From NCBI GenBank assembly GCA_007125735.1, contig SLCP01000129.1, positions 1-18,490 on the forward strand: a DNA stretch of 18,490 nt, read 5' to 3'. Position 1 is the first letter of the stretch; each line of letters begins with the position of its first letter. The notes beneath the pieces were generated by a model. The model was not told the origin of the DNA. It ran no database searches and saw nothing but the letters and a program-made list of their open reading frames with translations. This stretch comes from Coriobacteriia bacterium. Lineage in GTDB: Bacteria; Actinomycetota; Coriobacteriia; Anaerosomatales; SLCP01. The translations under genes were made by a program, and so were the position numbers. This document shows, piece after piece, positions 8,028 to 14,138 of the stretch.

Positions 8028-10406
8028 ATGGCGGCAACGAGGCGGAGCATCTCGGGTGAGGCCGATCGCATCCAGCGCGTGAGGGGGTCCCGCTCGAGGT
8101 CTCCTCGGCGGGCGTTCTCCCGCTCGTTGGCGTTCGTCGTGTGCGTCGCGCTCGCGACATCGCTCGGCGGGGCGCCGGTCGTGTCTGCGAGCGGGGGTGG
8201 GCTCCCCGGCCACCTCGGCGTGCTCAACCTCGTTCGCGTCAGCGTCGACTCGGACGGCAACCAGGCCGATAGCAGCAGCAGCTACCCCTCGATCAGCGCG
8301 AACGGCCGCTACGTCGCCTTCGTGTCGAGTGCCACGAACCTGGTCGATGGCGACACCAACAACGTGCAGGACGTCTTCGTGCGCAACATGCAGACGGGTG
8401 CGATCGAGCGCGTGAGCGTGCGCACCGACGGCACCGAGGGCAATAACAGTAGCGCGAATCCTTCGATCAGCGCCGACGGCCGCTACGTGACATTCAGCTC
8501 CGTGGCCACGAACCTTGTGGATGGCGACACCAACAACGTGCAGGACGTCTTCGTGCACGACCGGCAGACCGGTGTGACCGAGCGCGTGAGCGTGAGCTCC
8601 GACGGTACTCAGGGCAACGGCTTCAGTCGAGACCCTTCTATCAGCGGTGATGGCCGCTACGTGGCATTCAGCTCGGTAGCCTCGAACCTGGTAGCAGACG
8701 ACACCAACGACGTGCAGGACGTCTTCGTGCACGACCGGCAGACCGGCCTAACCGAGCGCGTGAGTGTGGATTCCGATGGCGCTCAGGCCAACGGGTACAG
8801 CGGGTATCCCGCGATCACCGCGGATGGTCGCCAGATCGCCTTCGAGTCGAGAGCCACGAACCTGGTCGAAGGAGACACCAATGGCGAGACGGACATTTTC
8901 GTGCACTACCGGCACACTAAGTGGACCGTACGGGTGAGTCTGGGTGCGGACGGCGCGGAGGGCAACGGTGGGAGCCTCAAGCCCGCGATCAGCGCCGACG
9001 GGCGCTTCGTGGCCTTCGAATCGCTCGCTACGAACCTGGTGGAAGGCAACACCAATGGCGAGTACGACATCTTCGTGCGCGATCGGCACACGAATACGAC
9101 CGAGCGAGTGAGCGTCCACACCGACGGCACCGAGGCCAACAACTACAGCAGCAATCCCTCGATCAGCGCCGACGGGCGCTTCGTGGCCTTCAGCTCGTAC
9201 GCAACCAACCTCGTGGACAACGACACCACCTCAGGTGACATCTTCGTACGCGACCGGGAGACCGGCGTGACCGGGCGCGCGAGCGTGCGCAGCGACGGTA
9301 CTCAGGCCAACGAGGAAAGCCTGAACCCGTCGATCAGCGCCGACGGGCGCTTCGTGGCTTTCAGTTCGCTCGCCACCAATCTCGTGGACGATGACACCAT
9401 GTACGGCGACGTTTTCGTCGCTGAGCTCACGGTGTTGCCACCCGTGCTTCCCGTGGCTGGCACCGATCGGTACGCGACCGCGATCGAGGCCTCCAAGCTT
9501 GCCTACCCACAGGGCCTTTACGTCGCGGGCTCGCGTACTGTCGTGATTGCCACCGGCATGAACTGGCCTGATGCGCTCGGCGGCACGGCACTCGCCGGTG
9601 CGGTCGACGGCCCGATCCTACTCGTGGGCACCAACACCATGCCCGCCGGCGTGCTCGCAGAGATCGAGCGCCTCGGCGCCGAGAAGGCGATCATCTTGGG
9701 CGGCACCTCCGCTGTCGGTCTTGCGGTGCAGACCGCGCTCGAGACCGCACTCGAGGGCGCAGACAACGTCGACCGTATCGCTGGCACCGACCGCTACGAG
9801 ACCGCGAACGAAATCGCACTTCGGGTCATCGAGCTCCTCGAAGACGACTACGACGGCACCGCGTTCGTGGCGACCGGCGGCAACTTCCCCGACGCGCTCG
9901 CTGCAGCCCCGCTCGCAGCGGCGCAGAAGTGGCCGCTTTACCTCGCTGATCCTGCAACCGGACTCTCTCCCGCGACCGTCGATGCGATGGAAGACGTGAC
10001 CGACGTGCTCATCTTGGGCGGAACTGCCGTTGTCAGCCCACAGACCGAGGCCGCGCTCGAGACCTTGCTTGGCACCGCTAACGTCGATCGCCTCTCCGGC
10101 GCAGACCGTTACAAGACCGCTGTGGCCGTCGCGACCCATGCGGTCGATGAGGCGGGCCACACCTGGAACCGTGTGGGTATCGCCACGGGAGAGAACTTCC
10201 CGGACGCGCTTGCCGGCGGGGTCCTTCAGGGCAAGGCGGGCAGCGTGATGCTGCTCACCCCCTCGGCCACACTCAATGCGGATACTGCGGCGGCGCTCCT
10301 CGGCAACAGCGATGACATCGTGACCGTGACGTTCTTTGGCGGGACGGGCGCGGTGAGCGACGCGGTCCGGACCGCAGCGCTCGCAGCGGCGGGTGTGGTG
10401 CCGTAA
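8028..10406 (+). CDS. Secreted seven-unit PD40/TolB-like beta-propeller with three C-terminal CWB2 cell-wall-binding repeats (paralogue B)
   Basis: This 792-residue paralogue lies 92 nt downstream of copy A, with the same architecture. The start is ATG 8028 with AGGAAAGGGG 7 nt upstream. The N terminus has a long Arg-rich n-region of about 33 residues, including PRRAFSRS, which is loosely Tat-like. A hydrophobic core (34-46) and a probable cleavage site after VSA (54) follow. Residues about 65-465 hold seven highly regular 58-residue units: S-A-D-G-R-(Y/F)-V-A-F-x-S-x-A-T-N-L-V, then an acidic loop such as DGDTNNVQD, then (V/I)-F-V-x-(D/N)-R and E-R-V-S-V. Three CWB2 repeats follow at about 473-580, 581-685 and 686-792. 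Regular units suggest recent expansion or homogenisation, unlike the diverged blades of copy A. It is probably a wall-bound adhesin, binding or scaffold protein. No enzymatic motif was recognised. Confidence 0.88.
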   Translation: MAATRRSISGEADRIQRVRGSRSRSPRRAFSRSLAFVVCVALATSLGGAPVVSASGGGLPGHLGVLNLVRVSVDSDGNQADSSSSYPSISANGRYVAFVSSATNLVDGDTNNVQDVFVRNMQTGAIERVSVRTDGTEGNNSSANPSISADGRYVTFSSVATNLVDGDTNNVQDVFVHDRQTGVTERVSVSSDGTQGNGFSRDPSISGDGRYVAFSSVASNLVADDTNDVQDVFVHDRQTGLTERVSVDSDGAQANGYSGYPAITADGRQIAFESRATNLVEGDTNGETDIFVHYRHTKWTVRVSLGADGAEGNGGSLKPAISADGRFVAFESLATNLVEGNTNGEYDIFVRDRHTNTTERVSVHTDGTEANNYSSNPSISADGRFVAFSSYATNLVDNDTTSGDIFVRDRETGVTGRASVRSDGTQANEESLNPSISADGRFVAFSSLATNLVDDDTMYGDVFVAELTVLPPVLPVAGTDRYATAIEASKLAYPQGLYVAGSRTVVIATGMNWPDALGGTALAGAVDGPILLVGTNTMPAGVLAEIERLGAEKAIILGGTSAVGLAVQTALETALEGADNVDRIAGTDRYETANEIALRVIELLEDDYDGTAFVATGGNFPDALAAAPLAAAQKWPLYLADPATGLSPATVDAMEDVTDVLILGGTAVVSPQTEAALETLLGTANVDRLSGADRYKTAVAVATHAVDEAGHTWNRVGIATGENFPDALAGGVLQGKAGSVMLLTPSATLNADTAAALLGNSDDIVTVTFFGGTGAVSDAVRTAALAAAGVVP
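8232..9430 (+). repeat. Tandem 174-bp blade repeats inside paralogue B
   Basis: The block beginning GATCAGCGC (or a near variant) recurs at 8291, 8465, 8639, 8813, 8987 and 9161. That gives five consecutive spacings of exactly 174 bases. The next block is at 9332, 171 bases on, so one codon has been lost in the acidic loop. Each unit encodes one propeller blade of 58 residues. The DNA units resemble each other more than the corresponding units of paralogue A do. Confidence 0.9.
9435..10406 (+). repeat. CWB2-encoding direct DNA repeat, copy B
   Basis: This is the partner of 6967-7935. It includes the 86-nt block 9621-9706, identical to 7153-7238, and a near-identical 3' end (36 identical nt, one mismatch, then 20 identical nt to the stop codon). 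The two copies are in direct orientation, about 2.47 kb apart. Confidence 0.9.
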
Positions 10407-10435
10407 GATGTAGGCATCACGACCGAGGTGACTAG

Positions 10436-11152
10436 ATGAATCTCGAGCCTCCTACAGGCGACACTGATGCCGCCGTGCGCGTGTCGCGCAGGCAAACCCA
10501 TGCGCGAAGCCGGCGATATACCGCTGCAGTCGTGGCGACCACCTTCATCGCGGCGTTCCTCCTCGGCGCGCATGCCGCATGGCCCCCGAGCGTAGAAGCG
10601 CCCGAGAGCTACGTCGTGCGCCGTGGCGTGGTGCCTGACGTCCAGCCCGTAGCGGCCCTCGCCGAGGCGGAGGCCGCGCCTGCCGAGGAGCCCGCGTTCG
10701 GTGTCCCCGTGCGCCTGCGAATCCCGCACATCGATGTCGATGCGCCCGTCGTCGAGGTGGGCCGCACGGCCGACAACGTGATGGAGGCGCCCGAGGGCCC
10801 CGTGGCGACCGGCTGGTACGGGCGGGGTCCACGGCCGGGCGAGATGGGGAGCGCGGTGATCGCCGGCCACCGCGGCTACCGCGTCGGCACCGCCGTCTTC
10901 GATGATCTGGGGACGCTTCGCCCCGGCGACCTCGTCCACGTGTTCGACGAGGCCGGAGGCACGGTGGCGTTCCGCGTCGCCGAGTCGCGCCGCTACCGGC
11001 CGTGGACGCGCGCGCCCGAGGTCTTCTCGCGCGATGACGGTCGCTACCTGAACCTCATCACGTGTGCCGGGGAGTGGGATGCCGCGGCCGGCACCCACAC
11101 GGAGCGTCTCGTCGTGTTCTGCGAGGCGGTCGAGGCGAGCGCCGTCGAGTGA
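10436..11152 (+). CDS. Sortase (class E/F-like transpeptidase)
   Basis: This 238-residue membrane-anchored protein starts at ATG 10436, with GAGGTG 5 nt upstream and 29 nt after paralogue B. A basic N terminus (RRQTHARSRR) precedes one transmembrane segment (about 29-48). An Ala/Glu/Pro-rich linker leads to the extracellular sortase barrel from about residue 88. The catalytic triad is visible: His145 in IAGHRGY, Cys210 in LITCAG (the TLxTC position) and Arg224 in TERLVVF. Sortases cleave LPXTG-like signals and join the protein to peptidoglycan or pilin lysines. The compact single-domain form with NLITCAGEWD resembles actinobacterial class E/F enzymes; the exact class is inference. Neither adjacent CWB2 protein ends in a sorting signal, so its substrate is not visible here, although gene order suggests a shared role in surface assembly. 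Confidence 0.9.
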   Translation: MNLEPPTGDTDAAVRVSRRQTHARSRRYTAAVVATTFIAAFLLGAHAAWPPSVEAPESYVVRRGVVPDVQPVAALAEAEAAPAEEPAFGVPVRLRIPHIDVDAPVVEVGRTADNVMEAPEGPVATGWYGRGPRPGEMGSAVIAGHRGYRVGTAVFDDLGTLRPGDLVHVFDEAGGTVAFRVAESRRYRPWTRAPEVFSRDDGRYLNLITCAGEWDAAAGTHTERLVVFCEAVEASAVE

Positions 11153-11242
11153 CGCGGCGGTGGCTCGTCGGAAAGCTGGTGGTGGGCGGCTCACGCGCTG
11201 CATCCCTGAGCAGGCACTGGAGGTAAGGCTGAGGAGGCATCC

Positions 11243-11740
11243 GTGAACGAGGGGCGCACGACATCGCGTATCGACGGGCATCGGCTGACGGAGTTCATCT
11301 ACGGCACCATCATCGGACTCGTGGCAGTAGCCGGAATCGACGCAGCCCACGCGAACTGGCTTGCGGGACTCGCTGTGGTCGTGGTGGGTGGCGTAGCGAT
11401 CTGGCTCGCCCACGCGTATTCGACGCTCATGAGCCGCCGCATCACGAGCGGCCACAGGATCACCGGGTCCGACGTCGCCGCCGCACTCACTGGTTCGTGG
11501 CCGATCGTCTCGGCGGCACTCCTGATGGCCGTACCGTTCCTCGGAGTTGCGTTCGATCTGTATTCGATGCAGATCGCACTCCGGCTCACCGCTGGCGTCG
11601 GTGTGCTGATTCTTGCGCTCGTCGGCTTCGTGGCCGGGGTCGTCACGCGGGAGACCTGGCCGCACCGGATCCTGCTTGTCGTCCTGGCGACGGCGCTCGG
11701 GTTATTGGTGGTTGCGGTCGAGTTGGCGATCCACCACTGA
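11243..11740 (+). CDS. Multi-pass integral membrane protein of unknown function
   Basis: This 165-residue hydrophobic protein starts at GTG 11243, with a strong GAGGAGG 5 nt upstream. Hydrophobic segments lie at about 17-33, 38-58, 86-105, 111-135 and 141-163, giving four or five membrane passes. A basic loop (SRRITSGHR, 64-72) lies between the second and third. The N-terminal RLTEFIYGTIIGL motif resembles small actinobacterial membrane proteins of no known function that I recall only loosely. It lies 90 nt downstream of the sortase, so it may belong to the same transcript, but that gap is large enough for its own promoter. It converges on the K+ channel gene with 22 nt between stops. No catalytic or transport motif was recognised. 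Confidence 0.72.
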   Translation: MNEGRTTSRIDGHRLTEFIYGTIIGLVAVAGIDAAHANWLAGLAVVVVGGVAIWLAHAYSTLMSRRITSGHRITGSDVAAALTGSWPIVSAALLMAVPFLGVAFDLYSMQIALRLTAGVGVLILALVGFVAGVVTRETWPHRILLVVLATALGLLVVAVELAIHH

Positions 11741-11762
11741 GCCCTCGCGAGAGATTCCGGTG

Positions 11763-12431
11763 CTACGCGCGCTCGGCCTTCTTGCGGGTCATGCGACTCA
11801 CGGCCAGGGCGACCACCGTGACGAGGTAGAGCTGTCCGATGATGGCCTCTGTGACCGCAAGTGCACGGGGTAGGCCCTCCTGCGGAACAAGATCTCCGTA
11901 GCCCAGTGTCGTGATGGTCACGAAGCTGAAGTAGACGAACGAGCCCGCTGCGGTCTCGCCATGCACGAAGAACCCACCGGTGAGCGCATCGGTGAGCATG
12001 AAGGCATAGCCAAAGAACAAGCCAAGCAACAGGTAGATCGACAGGAGCGCCATGACGGTCTGGGCGTCCACGCGGGCCACTCGGCCCAGATGCCTGACGA
12101 TCGCAGCGATGGTACTGGCAACGATGAGTGCCCAGAGCACGGGCGCGATCACGGGGGATGAACCGAGTGACAATTGTGTGACGGCCGTGGCCGTTGAAGC
12201 CGCCGCCACCCCGAGCACCATCGCGACCAGTAGCGTGCGCCGGGTGACGCCGGATACCGATAGCGTGAAGAGCAGCGCGAACCCTTGAAGGACGCCGGCA
12301 GTCGCTGGAGCGGCACCAGGAGTGCCGGACGCGATCGTAACGACGATCGAAGCGATGATCAGGCCGAGCGTTGCGCCATACGCCATGCGCGTCCCTGAGT
12401 CATCTCGCATCCTGACGGGCAGGCGTGACAT
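11763..12431 (-). CDS. Six-transmembrane K+ channel (Ion_trans_2 pore domain)
   Basis: This 222-residue membrane protein has a potassium selectivity filter, TLGYGD, at 175-180 within FSFVTITTLGYGDLVP. The pore is flanked by helices at about 123-147 and 189-212. Four further hydrophobic segments (about 17-33, 44-60, 66-83, 94-113) precede the pore unit. They lack the regular Arg-every-third-residue pattern of a voltage sensor. There is no RCK/TrkA-N ligand domain after the last helix, only a short basic tail (RMTRKKAERA). The start is placed at ATG 12431 because AGGAGG sits 3 nt upstream. The in-frame ATG at 12443 has no ribosome site, and a candidate -10 box lies directly before it. It is probably a K+ leak or conductance channel setting membrane potential; gating is unknown. 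Confidence 0.87.
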   Translation of the reverse strand: MSRLPVRMRDDSGTRMAYGATLGLIIASIVVTIASGTPGAAPATAGVLQGFALLFTLSVSGVTRRTLLVAMVLGVAAASTATAVTQLSLGSSPVIAPVLWALIVASTIAAIVRHLGRVARVDAQTVMALLSIYLLLGLFFGYAFMLTDALTGGFFVHGETAAGSFVYFSFVTITTLGYGDLVPQEGLPRALAVTEAIIGQLYLVTVVALAVSRMTRKKAERA

Positions 12432-12445
12432 GGGCCTCCTCATGG

Positions 12446-12474
12446 CGTGTAACCGACACTGGCCCCGCGCAAGA
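12446..12474 (-). promoter_or_regulatory. Candidate promoter for the K+ channel gene
   Basis: On the minus strand TACACG (12451-12446) is preceded by TCTTGC (12474-12469) at 17 nt or TTGCGC (12472-12467) at 15 nt. The predicted start of transcription, near 12440, would give a very short leader beginning close to AGGAGG. That supports the ATG 12431 start. Both hexamers are imperfect. Confidence 0.35.
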
Positions 12475-12608
12475 AGGGTACACGACCGCTCCGCACCGCG
12501 CGAGCATCGGCTACTAGCTCGACCTGTGATGAACTATCCCCTGGCTGCCGTTGCCCCGCGCGTGTGTGCAGCATCGGTCTGATCATGTGGCTGCTAGCGG
12601 CGGGCGGT

Positions 12609-12639
12609 TTGGGCATCTGGGCCGGGGACTTGCTACACT
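12609..12639 (+). promoter_or_regulatory. Promoter of the second tRNA-Glu gene
   Basis: TTGGGC (12609-12614) and TACACT (12634-12639) are 19 nt apart. The -10 is extended by TGC (12631-12633), which fits the TGn extended form and the same TACACT as the tRNA-Lys operon. The -10 ends 7 nt before the mature tRNA 5' end, so the transcript would have almost no leader. The rest of 12432-12608 shows no gene I would call. Confidence 0.5.
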
Positions 12640-12646
12640 GCGAGTC

Positions 12647-12723
12647 GCCCCCATCGTCTAGCGGCCAAGGATGCCACTCTTCTCGGAGTGGAGACGGAGA
12701 TTCGAATTCTCCTGGGGGCACCA
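12647..12723 (+). tRNA. tRNA-Glu (anticodon CUC), atypical enlarged anticodon loop
   Basis: A 77-nt cloverleaf with encoded CCA. The acceptor GCCCCCA pairs with TGGGGGC (12713-12719). The T arm is GGAGA-TTCGAAT-TCTCC and the first 25 nt match tRNA-Glu(UUC). The anticodon stem CCACT (12674-12678) pairs perfectly with AGTGG (12687-12691), leaving an 8-nt loop CTTCTCGG rather than 7. Alternatively, a sixth C-G pair leaves only 6 nt. CTC at 12682-12684, preceded by T and followed by G, is the natural Glu anticodon. It could still be functional, or a degenerating copy. Confidence 0.8.
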
Positions 12724-12733
12724 GAGAGCGAAC

Positions 12734-12762
12734 AGGACCCGACAGGCGATCCGGCGGGTCCT
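12734..12762 (+). terminator. Hairpin after the second tRNA-Glu, weak terminator candidate
   Basis: AGGACCCG (12734-12741) pairs with CGGGTCCT (12755-12762) over 8 bp, around a 13-nt loop, 11 nt after the CCA. There is no T-run afterwards, so it could act as a processing or partial termination structure. It would allow readthrough into ackA, 115 nt further on. Confidence 0.4.
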
Positions 12763-12877
12763 CTGCGTGCAGGGCCGCAAGCGTACGCCGGGGCAAGACA
12801 CGGCCGCATCGGCATCGTGACGCAACGGGTACCAACTCTCTGTGAGCCGGCTCGTCCGGCCGCGGGAGGGGTGTTCG

Positions 12878-14095
12878 GTGAACGTCCTCGTCATCAACTC
12901 GGGAAGCTCGTCGGTCAAGTACGAGCTGTTCGCTGCAGGCGCTGGAGGAGAGCGCTCCGTGCTTGCAGGCGAGGTCGAGCGCATCGGCTCGCCGGAGGCG
13001 TCGGCGTGGCAGGAGGTGCGCGCCGAGGACGGCTCGACGTACCGCGACTGCCGTGACGTGCGCGCGAGCGACCACGACGAGGCTCTCGTCCGGGTACTCG
13101 ACGCGCTCGAAGATGCTGCCGATGCGACCGGCACCGGGCCGCTCGATGCGGTCGGGCACCGCGTCGTCCACGGCGGCGAGCACTTCGCGGACCCGGTCGT
13201 GCTCGATGACGGGGTGGTCGCCGCGATCGAGCAACTCGCGCTCCTCGCTCCGCTGCACACCGGCGCCAACCTCGCGGGCATCGCCGCCGCTCGTGCCCAC
13301 CTGCCCGACATCCCCCACGTCGCTGTCTTCGACACCGCATTCCACCGCACGATGCCCGCGCATGCGTGCACCTACGCGCTCCCGCGCGAGCTCTGCCGCG
13401 AGCACGGCATCCGCCGCTACGGCTTCCACGGCACGTCGCACGCGTACGTCGCCCGGCGCGCAGCCGCCCTCCTCGGCAGGCCGCTTCGTGAGCTCTCGCT
13501 CATCACGCTCCACCTTGGCGCGGGCGCCTCGGCCACGGCGATACGCGGCGGCGAGAGCATCGACACGTCGATGGGGATGACGCCGCTCGAAGGCCTCATG
13601 ATGGGGACCCGGTGCGGCGACGTCGATCCGGCGGTGCCGATGCTCCTCGCGCGCCTCACCGAGCGCACCCGCGAGGAGGTCCACCGCCTGCTCAACAACG
13701 AGAGCGGGCTTCTCGGCGTGTGCGGAGTAAGCGACATGCGCGAGGTTCACCGCCTGGCCGAGGAGGGAGACCCCGACGCCGCGCTCGCGCTCGAGATGTT
13801 CTGCTACCGCGCGAAGAAGTACGTAGGGGCGTACGTCGCCGCGCTCGGCGGTGCGGACGCGATCGTGTTCACCGCCGGCATCGGCGAGAACGACGCCGAG
13901 GTGCGCTCCCGCGCGTGCGCCGGGCTCGGTGTGCTGGGTATCGAGATCGACGAGGCGCGCAACCGCGCGGCGGCCACAGGTGAGCGGCTCATCAGCAGCG
14001 ATGTGTCGCGGGTAGCCGTGCTGGTGATCCCTACGGATGAGGAGCTGGAGATCGCCCGACGCACGGTCGAGTGCGTGGAGTTCTCGGGCGCGTGA
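12878..14095 (+). CDS. ackA: Acetate kinase
   Basis: This 405-residue cytosolic enzyme interconverts acetyl phosphate + ADP and acetate + ATP. Family blocks appear in order: VINSGSSSVKYEL (5-17), GHRVVHGG (93-100), FDTAFHRTMP (151-160), RRYGFHGTSH (179-188), LHLGAGAS (211-218), MGTRCGDVDP (242-251), FTAGIGEN (331-338) and IPTDEELEIAR (384-394). Asn7, Arg95, Asp152, His184, Arg245 and Glu388 match the catalytic set of the Methanosarcina enzyme, the last five with a constant offset of four. The start is GTG 12878, with GGAGGGG 6 nt upstream and a family-typical MNVLVINSG N terminus; an upstream in-frame GTG at 12842 would add 12 unconserved residues. It lies 43 nt before phosphoketolase, so its acetyl phosphate source is next door. 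No phosphotransacetylase is in the window. Confidence 0.97.
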   Translation: MNVLVINSGSSSVKYELFAAGAGGERSVLAGEVERIGSPEASAWQEVRAEDGSTYRDCRDVRASDHDEALVRVLDALEDAADATGTGPLDAVGHRVVHGGEHFADPVVLDDGVVAAIEQLALLAPLHTGANLAGIAAARAHLPDIPHVAVFDTAFHRTMPAHACTYALPRELCREHGIRRYGFHGTSHAYVARRAAALLGRPLRELSLITLHLGAGASATAIRGGESIDTSMGMTPLEGLMMGTRCGDVDPAVPMLLARLTERTREEVHRLLNNESGLLGVCGVSDMREVHRLAEEGDPDAALALEMFCYRAKKYVGAYVAALGGADAIVFTAGIGENDAEVRSRACAGLGVLGIEIDEARNRAAATGERLISSDVSRVAVLVIPTDEELEIARRTVECVEFSGA

Positions 14096-14138
14096 GTGGA
14101 CTCGGAGCGCAGACCCTGACCACGAGGAGTGAGCAGTC

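Noticed and set aside
6331..8160. A 609-codon open frame on the minus strand across the propeller genes
   Set aside because: It is antisense to paralogue A and spans the start of paralogue B. It is rich in Arg/His/Asp with no domain, and there is strong coding evidence on the plus strand.
8232..9430. Regular repeats considered as a CRISPR array or non-coding satellite
   Set aside because: The 174-bp period is a multiple of three, units are in frame and encode propeller blades, and there are no short repeats with unique spacers.
5244..12723. An integrated mobile island between tRNA-Glu genes
   Set aside because: No integrase, excisionase, phage or transposase gene is present and composition is uniform. 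It is kept only as a low-score observation about bracketing repeats.
12842..12877. Upstream GTG start for ackA adding 12 residues
   Set aside because: The added residues are not like the family, and the good ribosome site GGAGGGG falls inside that stretch, correctly spaced for GTG 12878.
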